Of a DNA stretch of 64,000 bases, positions 37,264-48,572 are shown piece after piece. Numbering within the stretch: the first letter of the stretch is position 1; every line of letters begins with the position of its first letter. The notes under the pieces were generated by a model. That model searched no databases, was not told where the DNA came from, and saw nothing but the letters and a program-made list of their open reading frames with translations. Source of the DNA: Zeugodacus cucurbitae (Eukaryota; Arthropoda; Insecta; Diptera; Tephritidae). The stretch covers positions 45,592,501 through 45,656,500 of the forward strand of contig NC_071669.1 in assembly GCF_028554725.1 (NCBI RefSeq), read 5' to 3'. A program made the position numbers and the translations under genes.

Positions 37264-40200
37264 TCATTTGTCCCATAGGCCCAACTCCCGCATCTTGGTC
37301 TGAAAGTAACGCTCTAGCGAGTTAGCGCAACGATAATATTCTGTTTCCGGTGAATTGTAGAAGCGGCAATTCGAGAAAATACGCGCCATATCGGCCATAA
37401 AGAGGCGCCGCGTTACATAATAGCCCTGCTTAAGGCGTTCACCCATAGTTTTTAGATCCATCGGATACTTGATGTGATCGTAATAGTCGGGCACTTCGGC
37501 AACTGGTACTGGACGTAGGAACGGCCAAGCGGCTTGATGCTGGCGCACCGATTGCAGTACGGCAGTGAAGGATGCCGCTAATTTTTCTGGGTCTGAAGAT
37601 TCTTCGAGCGGACGTGAAGTGCGTTGTGCACGCATTTGCGGTTTCCAACCGATTTCACGTAAACCAGGTATCGACTCAACTGGTATGGAGCGCAATCCCT
37701 CTTTGAAGCATGTTAAACCAGGACGCACTTTTTGCACCTCATTGTGACGTTGCGCAATTAATTCTTTCAGAATTTCGCTCTGCTTTCTTATAACTATTGT
37801 GTGGAGTGGAAGAAGAATCAATATTAAACTAGTTGAAAATGTGTGTATAGTTACAAGACTTTCTAAATTACCCGAAATAAATTGTGTGTTCACAATGCTT
37901 GGATGTAATTCACAATGCATTAGCGTAGCACCATCATATTCCTTTATGAATCCAGCATACACTGGTCGTGCCAATTTGATATCCTTGGAGAAACCTTGCT
38001 TCTTAAAGTAACCAATAGCATCACAATCGGCGTAGGTTAGCAAATGTCTTATGCCATGTTTGATGCTGTAGTCCTTGAGGTGATTCATTAAGTGTGTGCC
38101 GTATCCCTTGACTTGCTCGGACATGGTGACGGCGCAAAATACTATTTCGGTGAAACCTTGACTAGCAAAGGGACGAAAGCAAATTCCACCGATGGGCTGA
38201 TTTTCCTTTATAAGTGCCAAAGTTTTATGTTTTGTGTCAAATACTAATTGACTTATATATTCACGTGGCATTTCGGGCAGTTGATAGGCAAATACGGCTT
38301 GTAGCCCAATAAGCCAAAATATTGTCTGTTTATCCACTTGCTTTGTCAAGGAATTTCCAACGACGTGAAACTCGATGGCTCGTTGTTGTTCTTCAGCTTT
38401 GACATTTTCATCGCGGGAGACATTAACCGGAAATAAGATTTCTGATTTATTTATAGCCTTCGATTCTGAAATAGCTTTCATAGCACGCACAACGGTTTCA
38501 TCGGAAAGGTCCTCAAACTGGCAGTCGCTGAAATGTATATTTCCAATATATAGTTTAGAGAGATAGACACGGATTTAAGCTGCTTTTATGTTATTTAAAT
38601 AATAAATATATCAATGTTTGTTTATATTAAATAAAGTGCTAACTACACCAACTAAATAAAAAATAATAATAGCACGCAAACTGCGCCTAAAAGTATGTTT
38701 GAAATTCGACGACATATGTCGTTTGTGTGCCAATGTTTTGCATTTCACACAGTGCCACCAATTGAACTTCTTGTTCATAAGCAAAAAAAAAATATGGAAT
38801 TCGAAATAAAAAAACTAATACTTCACACGATGCGACGCATTCGTAGCGGCGAAACAAAAAATATAATAAAACGACTTCGTTGCTAGCCGACTGTTTTGCG
38901 ATATTGAAAACTTTTCCAATTCCAGTTGTGCACAAAACAGCTTACTAAACGGACGTGCACGAGCAGTCAAACACAGCCCATTGATTTGTGATTCATATAA
39001 AGTACATACAATATGCATAAAGAAAACACATTTACTGCATTCACTTGTATCGTTGATTTGTCAGCGTTTTTTTATTGAAGTCTATAAATCCTATATCATT
39101 TTTGTGTGTATGCATGTACGTGCTTAGTTTTTATACAAAATATTTCAATTTATGTGTTAATTGAGAATTGTGAAATAGCAAATTACACATGCACGCTTCG
39201 TGCCCACAGTCTTTCTATAAAAAACAACATATGTTTATAACAAAATAATTAAAGCTTATTTTATACTATTTCATCAATTCAACACTCACAGTTTCGATAA
39301 ACGACTTCTATAGATTTATATTTATATATTAATGTGACTGTTACGGACATGGCGCCAAGAACTTACCCACTGGCACGATCAATGCTTTCTTTTTTGGCTC
39401 TTTTGTGTGCCGGCTCTCCAGTACCTGAACGCTTACTACCAGTTGCAGCTCCAGTGCTTGCTTCTTGCTGACGTTTACGTTGTTGTATAATAAAAGCTGT
39501 CGATGGACGAAAACCTTGATCCCAAATTGGCGAGTCATCCTTCAGTAGTTCAGCTTTTAGCGCATCTAAGAATTTTGGCATTTGTGTTATGATTGAACGC
39601 TTATCAGCTGGGAAGCGATCTCGTTCAGAAGAACACTTATTTCTTAACTGTTCAGCCATATACTTAAATATGGTGCGCAATAAGGTGCGTCCAAATACCA
39701 ACGATGTTTCAAAATGTCGCAATGAATTGCAGAAGGCGGGCACATGGCAAAATACCAGCCATCGGGTATAGTTAATTTTATATGTCGAGGCATCCTCATG
39801 GGTTAATCCAGAGCGGCGCATTGATGGCGGTTCGAAGTTGTAATGATTTAAAAAATTAAGAAACGTTTTTGCCACCTCAGTCATTGTCTGTAATTCGGTT
39901 TGACTCAAGTGGTTGTACTTGTAGAATACGAATGAGGAAACTGCTTTTGCAATGCATGGTGACTCGAATGGTGGATCACCAAGTGGTCCGCGAATAACAG
40001 CCTGTTGGCGAGTTAGGACACATTGACGCAGGAGACGAAATAGATATAGATACACTTTTTTGGTATCTTCATCTTCTACGCGTTGCATTGACATGAACAA
40101 ATTTTCCATATCTATTATAGCGCCCAAAAGATCGTTCATTTGTGATCCAGATATGCCATCCAGATGGGCAATATGATTTTGTAAAGCATGCCTACAGCTG

Positions 40201-40583
40201 CGGCATTCTTCGGTAAACTCGGGGCAATATGATGATGATTCGACATCTCGATGACGATTTTCCTGTGGAGTTTTCCATCCGGTGCAACGACATCCTTCGC
40301 TCTGGCAAGCAGAGTACATAGACAATTTAGCCAATTTATGGGGAACAGGTAGGTTAAACACTTTTTGTTTGCGCAATTGAATGCGTTGCAAGCTATTTTG
40401 TCGTGTTCCTTCTGGAGGACCGCCGTTAGTACCATTTGCGTTGTGACTGGGAGTGGCGTTTACGTTTCCGGATCCGGATGTTTGTTGGTTATTTGCAATA
40501 TTAGAATTGCCTCCTCCGCCGCTGTTAGTGCCCGCACCGTCAGTTGCATCTTCTTTTAGTGTTATTAGAGCTCCTCCAGACAT
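37264..40583 (-). CDS. Gcn5: Histone acetyltransferase Gcn5/PCAF
   Basis: Three exons, 39367-40583, 37872-38527 and 37264-37793, with phases 2 and 1, give 800 residues, close to Drosophila Gcn5. A Gly/Asn/Ser-rich head is followed by the PCAF N-terminal domain with Cys/His clusters (CQSEGCRCTGWK, CRSCRHALQNH). The GNAT acetyltransferase domain follows, with the acetyl-CoA loop EQVKGYGTHLMNHLK and the catalytic glutamate region FTEIVFCAV. The C-terminus is a bromodomain (WPFLRPV, VPDYYDHIKYPMDLKTM, CRFYNSPETEYYRCAN) ending GLWDK. The protein acetylates histone H3 as catalytic subunit of SAGA and ATAC. The ATG at 40583 is the first in frame; an upstream open frame only offers TTG. The gene is divergent from the OB-fold gene at 41322. 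The 78-bp second intron is a multiple of three and contains no in-frame stop. Confidence 0.96.
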
Positions 40584-41321
40584 AACAAATCGACTCAACT
40601 TATTTTAATTTGTCAAACTGCTTATTGACTATTGTTACCAGTACTTTGGAAGACTTTGACAAAGTGCAATATCCCCAACAGCAATTTCACAATTCAGAAA
40701 GAGTGTAAACAAAGACAAAAAGTCGTTTGTGTGAATGTATTGATGCAGCTGCCGAGTGCAACTTCGGCAAATTTTATTTCCACGGCAAGCTTCTTATAAA
40801 ATATTTGAACACCACGTTTTAAATCCTACGGCTTTTTTGTTACGAAAAACACGTTTATTTATGAATTTAATTTAATTTAAATTGTTACTTTCCAGATTAA
40901 TAATATTTTAACAGCAGAAATGTTTAATTAATTTCGTTTCGCAAAGATAGTTTCCACTTATTTTGACACACACGAATCTGAAAGCCGAAGTGAACTGTCA
41001 TGGTATTGCCAGGCGCAATATTTATATATAAAAGTATTATAACAGATTGTGAAATTGAAGTGAAAATAAAATCAAAACTTTATAAAGTAATAAGCTGTAT
41101 TTCTCATAACATAATATCATGTTAAATAAATACAGTTTACATATAAACATTAAAACTCTAAAATAGGTCGTCAGTGTCAAAATAAATATTGAAAAAACCT
41201 TTGGTTGGCTAGTTGTGATTGTGTATTCGATGGTTCATTGGGAAATACAAAATTTAAAGTGACAGAATAAAGCGCCAAATCTATTAAAAACATGAAACTA
41301 TAAACATTTAAAATAGATGCA
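40584..41321. promoter_or_regulatory. Divergent promoter region between Gcn5 and the verrocchio-like gene
   Basis: The 738 bp between two opposite start codons hold both 5' UTRs and promoters. No TATA box placement or known factor site could be assigned with confidence. Confidence 0.35.
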
Positions 41322-41918
41322 ATGAATAAACCGAGTAGCGAGTGTTTTAAATCCCAATGTATTTTAAAAACCACAGGGAATGAGAATAAGCCTTTTGAAT
41401 GTGTACCGCTGTTGTTGTTGGACGTCAAACGTTGTAGCGCATCTTCGCCAACAGTTTTCGAAGCATTTGATGGCAAAACATGTTTTCGTACAATTATGAT
41501 ACACGGACGGATTGTGGGTAAAATGATACCGAGCAAAAAAACTGGTCACTACAGGTTTGAAATTGATGACAACACCTCAGTTTTGCCTCTGCTTATTCCG
41601 AAAAAAGAAGCAGATATTCTCGAATTGCAACGCTTGCGAAATGAAGTGTCTGCAAGGAAGTCAGTTAAGGAGCATAAACACATTTTAACTGCTTTACAGC
41701 AGTTGCTGAACAAAACTAGAAAACAACTTGATCCATCTAGTATTTCCGTTGGCGACAAAATATTTGTTTTTGGAAAACCCGATTTTGTTCGTGACCAAGT
41801 GGGCATATTCGGCTTTAAGTGGGATATCGACAGCGGTTCCGACAGAATTATGGAACTAGCTTTCAAAGACGAAGTAATTGAGTGGTATATGAATATTTAT
41901 AGAATAACAAGAAGATAA
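41322..41918 (+). CDS. ver: OB-fold protein, verrocchio-like (telomere capping)
   Basis: A single-exon gene of 198 residues. After a short N-terminus it shows an RPA2/STN1-type OB-fold: FRTIMIHGRIVGKMI (strand 1), HYRFEIDDNTSVLPLLI (strands 2-3), a helical stretch ending ALQQLLNKTRKQLDPSS, then ISVGDKIFVFGKPDF and GIFGFKWDIDSGSDRIMELA (strands 4-5) with a final WYMNIYR helix. The order and several residues of the second half (D-P-x-x-I-S-x-G, I/F-D-S-G-x-x-R-x-M-E) agree with what I remember of Drosophila Verrocchio, a terminin subunit that protects telomeres and resembles STN1. STN1 or another RPA2-like protein is the alternative; RMI2 is less likely. No zinc or nuclease motifs are present. 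It is divergent from Gcn5 and convergent with eIF2beta, 210 bp from it. Confidence 0.6.
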   Translation: MNKPSSECFKSQCILKTTGNENKPFECVPLLLLDVKRCSASSPTVFEAFDGKTCFRTIMIHGRIVGKMIPSKKTGHYRFEIDDNTSVLPLLIPKKEADILELQRLRNEVSARKSVKEHKHILTALQQLLNKTRKQLDPSSISVGDKIFVFGKPDFVRDQVGIFGFKWDIDSGSDRIMELAFKDEVIEWYMNIYRITRR

Positions 41919-42128
41919 AAGTTGGGTTTAATGATCGGTTTACTATTTTTATTATTTAATGGTTTGTATGTTTAAAATTTAAATAAAAAATATTAATCCT
42001 CGCTTATTTCAACTTGTTCTATTTTTTTCCTTGTTCTTTGTCATATATCGAATTTGTTACATCTAAATAAATCTCCACTAGAAAAAGAACAATAGAATTC
42101 CTAAAGTCGCGCAAACAAAAAAATATTT

Positions 42129-43280
42129 TTATGTAGTTTTCGCACGTATTGCAGCACGTTTGCCAGTAACAGCTTGGAAACCCGATTTAATGCTAGCTAC
42201 GGAACATCTAGATCCACAAGATTCGCATTGCAGGAAGAACAACCTTGTATCTTTTTGCAGTATAGTTTCGGGAGAACGGCAGGTGTGGCAGGTCACGTAC
42301 TCTTTGATATAACGACGCAGTACATTTTCTATCTGTTTGGGTTGGAAACGACCTTTTATAATAAGCTGTTGGTTTCCGTCCATTGAGCCGCTGGTACCCA
42401 ACTCAGCTAGTAAAAAGTCCAACAAATGTTTTGGTAAACGATGAAGTGTTTTTGCAATATCCATGAAGTTTGCAAATGAAGTTTTCTTTGTGCCGACACG
42501 CAATACTTGTGGAGGTCTCATGACAAATTTCGGTTTACGACCAGCTGCCATATCTGGGTTTTTATCGAGAATTATTTCGAAAACGCGCTTCAATAATTCG
42601 TCATATGTATAATCACGGTCTGAGCCGGCCCATGATGAACTGTTATCGTCAGCTGTATAAAAAATAAGTTAAGTTTTTATACAAATTATAATTTAAATGC
42701 TTACCATTTTCTTTATCCTCGCTTTTATCTTCTTCATCCTTATCAGCGAATAATTCATCCAAGTCCTTCTTTTTAGACTTCTTTTTCTTTCTCGCCATTG
42801 AAAAGTCCATATCTAGATTGATCTCGTCATTTCCTGCGTCTTCCTGTACAGCAGCATTACTTTCATCTTCACCTTCTCTTGTTGATGGCAAAGCACCTTC
42901 AAGTTTATCTAAATCGAAAGTATTCTTCTTCTTCTTTTTCTTCTTCTTGCCAAAACTTTCTAAATCCAAATTATCCTCCAAATCAGCTGCACCACTATCA
43001 AGGGGCACCTCTTCTTTCGGCTCCTCTTTTTTGCTGCCATCATCAAGACCGAGTGCGGCGTCGAGATCGAACTTCTTCTTTTTTTTCTTTTTGATTAACA
43101 ATGTTGGATCAAAACCCTGAATTAAAAATATGAATTTTTGACACAAATTAGTTTGGGAACGCACATAACCTCAAAGCAACAAAAATGATTGACAGTAATG
43201 AAACTTACACGTTTCACAACTAAATCATTTACACTTTCGTTGCTCTCACAGAGCTATAAACTTACGTCTTCTGCGTCCAT
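42129..43280 (-). CDS. eIF2beta: Translation initiation factor eIF2 subunit beta
   Basis: Three exons, 43266-43280, 42705-43116 and 42129-42652, encode 316 residues, as in other animals. The first exon is just MDAED. The N-terminal half has the three polylysine blocks of eIF2beta (IKKKKKKKFDLD, GKKKKKKKKNTFDLD, ARKKKKSKKKDLDEL) that contact eIF5 and eIF2B-epsilon, separated by acidic stretches. The C-terminal half has the eIF2B/eIF5 fold (YTYDELLKRVFEIILDKNPD) and a C2-C2 zinc ribbon (CHTCRSPE, CESCGSRC). The factor carries initiator Met-tRNA with eIF2-alpha and -gamma and helps choose the start codon. Spacing to ver on the other strand is small, and 3' UTRs may overlap (aataaa-type words on both strands near 41945-41985). 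Confidence 0.97.
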
Positions 43281-45501
43281 GATTGTAATTTTAATTCAAA
43301 TAATTGTTTGTATTTTCAACGTGGGTGGAAATTCCTTTTAAACTCCTTTTTAATTAACTCAAATCGTGTATTGCATCAGACAATTCTATCCCGTTTAGCT
43401 GACAAAGCAAAAGATGTACTAATCTTTGACAATTCCTACAACATCGATGCTTATTTATAAGTTATCGAGTTTTATAGAAGACAATATTGTATCGATATTG
43501 CCTCAACAATAGTTGTATTCACGAACTCCTTACAGTTTTTGGTAATTACACAAACATAAAAAAAAACTGAATTGAAATTATATATTAGATATGAGTATTT
43601 TCGGAATATAAATTTAATTGCATGTTTGATATGTTGACATCTCTAACATAATTAATGGTTCATATATAAAAAGTATCTTTTTTAAAATCAGTTAATATGT
43701 ATACAAGTAATTATAGCAATACGCATAGTTAGTTAATATTTTCATGATAATTATTATTAATCAAATAATCCCCCCTTCTAACTATTAAAGGACATTCTGC
43801 AAAATTTATTGAGCGACTCAATAACTTGATTATGCGTGCTCGACGCCATTTCGCAAATAGTTTTAGATTCAGTCGAATAAGTAACCGGTAACCACTTTAA
43901 AATTTCCCGCTGAGAATATTTCAAAATATTTTTTCCCAGATTGGCACAACTGTTCGGCACTATTATGTCAATTTTTATTGCTATGTGTCATTTATTTTTT
44001 TACGGCGTCATTAGGAACAAGTCAACCTTTTGTGTGCGTTGCGATTTTTATATGCCCTCTTTGAACGATTTACCAATAGTAAACTTGAGTTTTCGACATG
44101 GTTAAACCACCAAATGTTTTTTCAACATTTCGACGTTTTGACACAAGAAATTTCGTTTGAAACACAAAATTTCACACAAACTAATTATAATTTGTTAATT
44201 ACTAACTAATGTTAGAATTTCCGGTTACTTATTTGACGGAATTTATTATGATAACAAATGCTCGCCCAAAAATATGGTCAACGACAATGGCAATCAATTT
44301 GACAGCTTATTAGTAATAATTTATGGTTGCGGAGATGCGGCGTTGGCTTCAAAAATTACAACGTTGCTAGTATAGCTAAAATGCTAAAATTCTCCGTAAT
44401 CGTCTATAGTCGATAAATATTGCGTTTTCTTTATGACTTGTTTTGCACATCTCTTCTATTGCTTACACAGAAAAAAGAGAGAATCCATGTTGTTGTTGTC
44501 GGGGCGAGAAAAAATTCTAAATTTAGCGTTGGCAGCCCTTGACCGGATATGAAACTGGAACGGAAAAGTTATTTAGTCAGTCTACTTCAATATAATTATG
44601 CCATGATTGTTCCCTATAAGCAGTCGTTGATGCTTGAAATTACTTTTTTATTAGTTAATCCTGTTAACCGTTCTAGTTGTACAATCCAGGTTCGGTTATA
44701 ATTGAAGTCCATTTAGGTCACGTAACCCCTATCATGGGAAAGTCGTTTCGCATTATTTCATCTGCATAATCATATTTTGATCTAATTCTATGATTGTTTG
44801 CGCAAACCATAATACAGTTTATACACCTATTCAAGCAATCAGAAAAACATGTGATATATTTGGATACAAAAGGCTGCTTCACACAAGGATTCAGAATTAA
44901 GATTTTAAAAGCTGGACCACACCTGAACCAAAGTTAAATTAGATAGAGCACAAAACATTTTAGTATCGAATAAGGTTCTTTGTTGTTATTAACGCATTTT
45001 AATACTTAAAATAAGTTCAATTCACATACATTTTTGTAATTGAGCCGTAGCGTTTTATGTTTGGATTTCATATATTTTCCTATTGAAGGCGTGCTAAAAC
45101 TTAGTAATCTCACTAAAAACAAATTGAAATAGACACATCAATCATTGAACATGTGTCTATGTACATTTTTTAGTACAAAACTATAACTCCGTTTATGTAT
45201 ACATACATATATATTTTCCATTAAGTTTTTTTAAAATTCAAGGCAGTTTTACATTATAAAGCAAATTTAAATGCATATCTGCGGTACAATACAAAAACAA
45301 AAAAAAAAAATAATAATAACATGTAACACAATAAACGATCTGTAGAAAATAGATGGAAGTGTTTTCTTCTAACTACTTAATTTAAAGAAGGCATGTACAT
45401 GTAAATAACTTTTAAACATTATATCGTTGTGTAGCAAGATCATACAAAAGTCCGCTGTGAAGGCAGATATTGGCATGAATTAGTTTTTAAGAGAAGAATA
45501 T
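43281..45501. other. Intergenic region between eIF2beta and nst
   Basis: Contains the eIF2beta 5' flank with a TATCGATA motif, then AT-rich sequence and the nst 3' UTR (aataaa-like words near 45330). A 60-codon minus-strand open frame at 43778-43960 has no ATG start and no recognisable domain. Nothing else is supported. Confidence 0.45.
43490..43497. promoter_or_regulatory. TATCGATA (DRE/BEAF-type) motif upstream of eIF2beta
   Basis: The perfect palindrome TATCGATA lies 210 bp upstream of the eIF2beta ATG. In Drosophila this word is the core of the DRE element bound by DREF and overlaps BEAF sites, and it is common in housekeeping promoters. A single 8-base match in AT-rich DNA can be chance. 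Confidence 0.3.
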
Positions 45502-48500
45502 TTAGATGTGAGCGCTTATTGTCTTCCCAGGATGAATTAGTTCAGGTCCTACGCCACCTGCGAGCTGTTGCACTAAAATTCCTACTTCATATGCAAGGTT
45601 TTCGGTGTCCTAAGAAAGATGAAAACAAATGTATATATGCTTAAATCAATGTTTCTCATAATTGCATTTTATGCTTACGGTTTTTGTCGCTGCCTCCGCG
45701 TATACACGCACCACATCTTCGGTACCTGAAGGTCGTACGAATGAACGGCCACGTTTGTAGTTAGATACCACCTTGTCTATAGCCTCTTGCAGACCCACTG
45801 GCGTAACACAAACACGCTCTGCGTCGGTTGTCGTTATAACGTTACGATCTTGAACTTTAATTTTCAATTGAAGATTCGGCAAGTCATCGTACGTCGCCAA
45901 CCAGTCTTTTACGTCCCAGCCTTTATGATTCAAAATGGTTTCGACCAGCAACATATCCGATATGGCATCGCCCACAGTTTCATTGATGAGATCTATAACA
46001 TGCAAAAGTGTCTTCGCATCGGCATTTGTTTCGGAAGCCGCTTTTATTAGACTTTTAGCATTATCACTGAAAATAATAGTACCGTGACCGTTAGCCTCAA
46101 AATATACGCCAATATCATATTGCAGCGCTTTATGATGCAGATGTTTAACACCAGTGGGCACACATGCCACTGGTACTTGCAACGTATTGGAAATATAGTC
46201 CGTTGAGCCACCATTAGCATAAGCAGTTTGCACTAAGCCCATACTCAGATCAAGCCCACAACGTTTTACCATATCCATAAGATAGTCTGCTACTAAAGTA
46301 GCAATGCGATCTCCATCCAATAATCTAAAATGATTCTTATCATCGGTGAAGAAGTATACTACGCGATCGGCATCACCATCAACACTCACACAACGTGTAA
46401 ATGGTTCCACAATTGGCATACCAATGGGCACTGCTTGCTTAACTTTTACATGGTCAGCACCGCAATTTTCATTTATCTTGCCATCTCCTTTATTAATTAC
46501 ATCCACTTGCAGGGAATCATGCATTCGCTTAATAAACTGCAACATTTTACGCGCACCTACACCATTAGCACCATCGAATACCAATTTATTGCGATAGTTT
46601 CCGTTTTCTAATTTGTCACCGCGCAATACTTCGAACGCTGTGATCAATTTTTTATAGTAGCCCTCCTCTGTGGGCAGGCCATAGGCACCTCTCGTATTAG
46701 CAGCCACCACAAAAAAGTGCAACATTGGCGTCGTTACAATACCAAACTCACGTACGTTTCCCTTTAGCGCAATCACACCATCAGCTACAGCCTTCAGCAG
46801 GCGTGGACTATGATAGCGGTTATCCATGCCGACAAATACATGGGATGAGGAACCTACGTCTATTTTATTCTCACTTATAATTTTGGCAACATGCGCTTCA
46901 AGTTCGCTGTCCTCAACATTGGCCAAATCAGTAGCAATGGATTCCCAACTGGCTTCCAGCATTTCACCTTTTGGGTCAATTAACTTAACACCATTGTCCG
47001 GTTCTGGATTGTGAGAGGCAGTGACCATTACACCAATCACAGCTCCGCCACGAATTCTCGAACGAAGTGTGGCCAAAACGCCCATCCTGTACATAACACT
47101 GTCGAGGAATTCGGCTCTGAAATAAAAATATACGATTCATATTATATATATACAAACATTTCATTATATATTGCACAAAACTCTGGAAAGTGTCATTATT
47201 TATAAGCTTATCAACAGCACTGCTGCGGTTTGTTTGTAATGTTAACAACAAAAGATAATTTACTGATAACAAACAACGTACATATTAACACACTTTTTTA
47301 TTCGTAAAAGCAAAATCAATTTGTGCATAATAATATTTTCGTAACTTGTAATCCGCTATGGAAGATATTGTTTCATACATACATACATATACATTCATTC
47401 ATATACATTACATATATATATTATGCTAATAAGCATGCATATCAATACATAAGGATGCACATTCTTAAGCTGAAGCAATTAAGAACAGATTCAAGTATAT
47501 AAAGTGCAACAAAGACATAATATATAGACAATCTTTAAGCGATTTTCCCTCATTTGTAATAAACGAATCAGTTGTTTACCTTGAAGTTGCAAATACATGA
47601 AAAAAATAAAATGAGACTTCTAAGAAAATCAAAATAAAATGTATTAGCAATAGCAAAATATATTTATTCATTGCAAAAGAAAGAGAAGGGAGCTGCATTG
47701 GGTCACAGGTGATTCAACCCATGCAATACATAGCAAAAACGACCAGCTGTGATTCACCTGCATACAACGCCCTAGTTTGTAGCTACTTGGCCCCAATAGT
47801 TTTTGTCTTAATAATTCAGAGTAATTGGCTAAAAACCTAGCAATTTCAACGGACGTATGTATGTACTTCAGTATATATGTAGTGTTTAAGGAAGCATAGG
47901 TTGATGAAGGGGTGATTTTTTGGAAGGTTTATTCAACGTGGTCGTAATATATACATATGTATATACGTTAAAAGTCATGCCAACTAACAATAATTTTTTG
48001 TACATATGTATGTACATACATATAAGCTAACATACGTGCTTTGACCTTTAAGCAGGGCGGCCGTTACCATTTAGATTAACCCACGGAGCTGACCAATTTT
48101 TTGGCGTGGCTTCTTCTGATATAAAATAAGGGCAATTAATAGATTAAAATGTTCAAAATTTAGCTTTCTTCAGTAAAGCAATGCTTGCTGTGTTATTTAT
48201 ACTAAATGAAATACGGTACAAAAAAATCTATAAATAACAATTTGACATGGGAATTAGAAGGAGGAGGCAGGCATGCATATGTAGACATACATACATACAT
48301 ACACAATTATAATGGTTCACGCGGTTGGATTTAATATATGAATATACAATTGTACGCTGGGGAATGCCAGCACCGGTATTAACGAATATGTAGCTACTAG
48401 CACTTTATATGTACATACATTTTTTAGCCATATTGCAAATAAATAATATCAATGTATAATCAAGCACTTACTTGCCACGAAATCCTGCCGTGCCATATTG

Positions 48501-48572
48501 TATTGGTGCTGATGACTTCTTTGGATACATCTCCCTTGCAAACGCGTACACGGTTCGTAAGTTAATGGACAT
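45502..48572 (-). CDS. nst: Phosphoacetylglucosamine mutase (PGM3 / nesthocker)
   Basis: Exons 48472-48572, 45679-47116 and 45502-45609 (phases 2 and 0) encode 548 residues, normal for the family. The enzyme converts GlcNAc-6-P to GlcNAc-1-P on the way to UDP-GlcNAc, needed for N-glycans, O-GlcNAc, GPI anchors and chitin. Visible motifs are IQYGTAGFR near the start, the phosphoserine loop VMVTASHNPEPDNGVK, the magnesium loop SVDGDADRVVYF, the sugar-binding YFEANGHGTIIF and the phosphate-binding FVRPSGTEDVVRVYAEA. All catalytic residues appear intact. The large first intron (about 1.35 kb) contains a possible 48-bp cassette exon at 48068-48115 that would introduce a stop. In Drosophila the gene is nesthocker, required for FGF-dependent mesoderm migration. 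Confidence 0.97.
48068..48115 (-). other. Candidate cassette exon with in-frame stop inside nst intron 1
   Basis: A GC-richer 48-bp block on the minus strand is bordered by an acceptor (ttatatcag) and a donor (atg|gtaacg). Joined to nst exon 1 (phase 2) it reads about 13 codons and meets TAA, so inclusion would truncate the protein. It may be a poison exon, a non-coding alternative exon or chance. Confidence 0.25.

Noticed and set aside
43778..43960. 60-codon minus-strand open frame downstream of nst
   Set aside because: It begins with GTG, has no ATG before its middle, no recognisable domain and no supporting splice partner. In DNA this AT-rich a frame of this length can occur by chance, though the peptide is not obviously junk.
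47670..47775. Inverted words caggtgattca and tgattcacctg in nst intron 1
   Set aside because: A short, imperfect palindrome about 70 bp apart with E-box-like cores. No flanking duplication and no context to decide whether it is regulatory.
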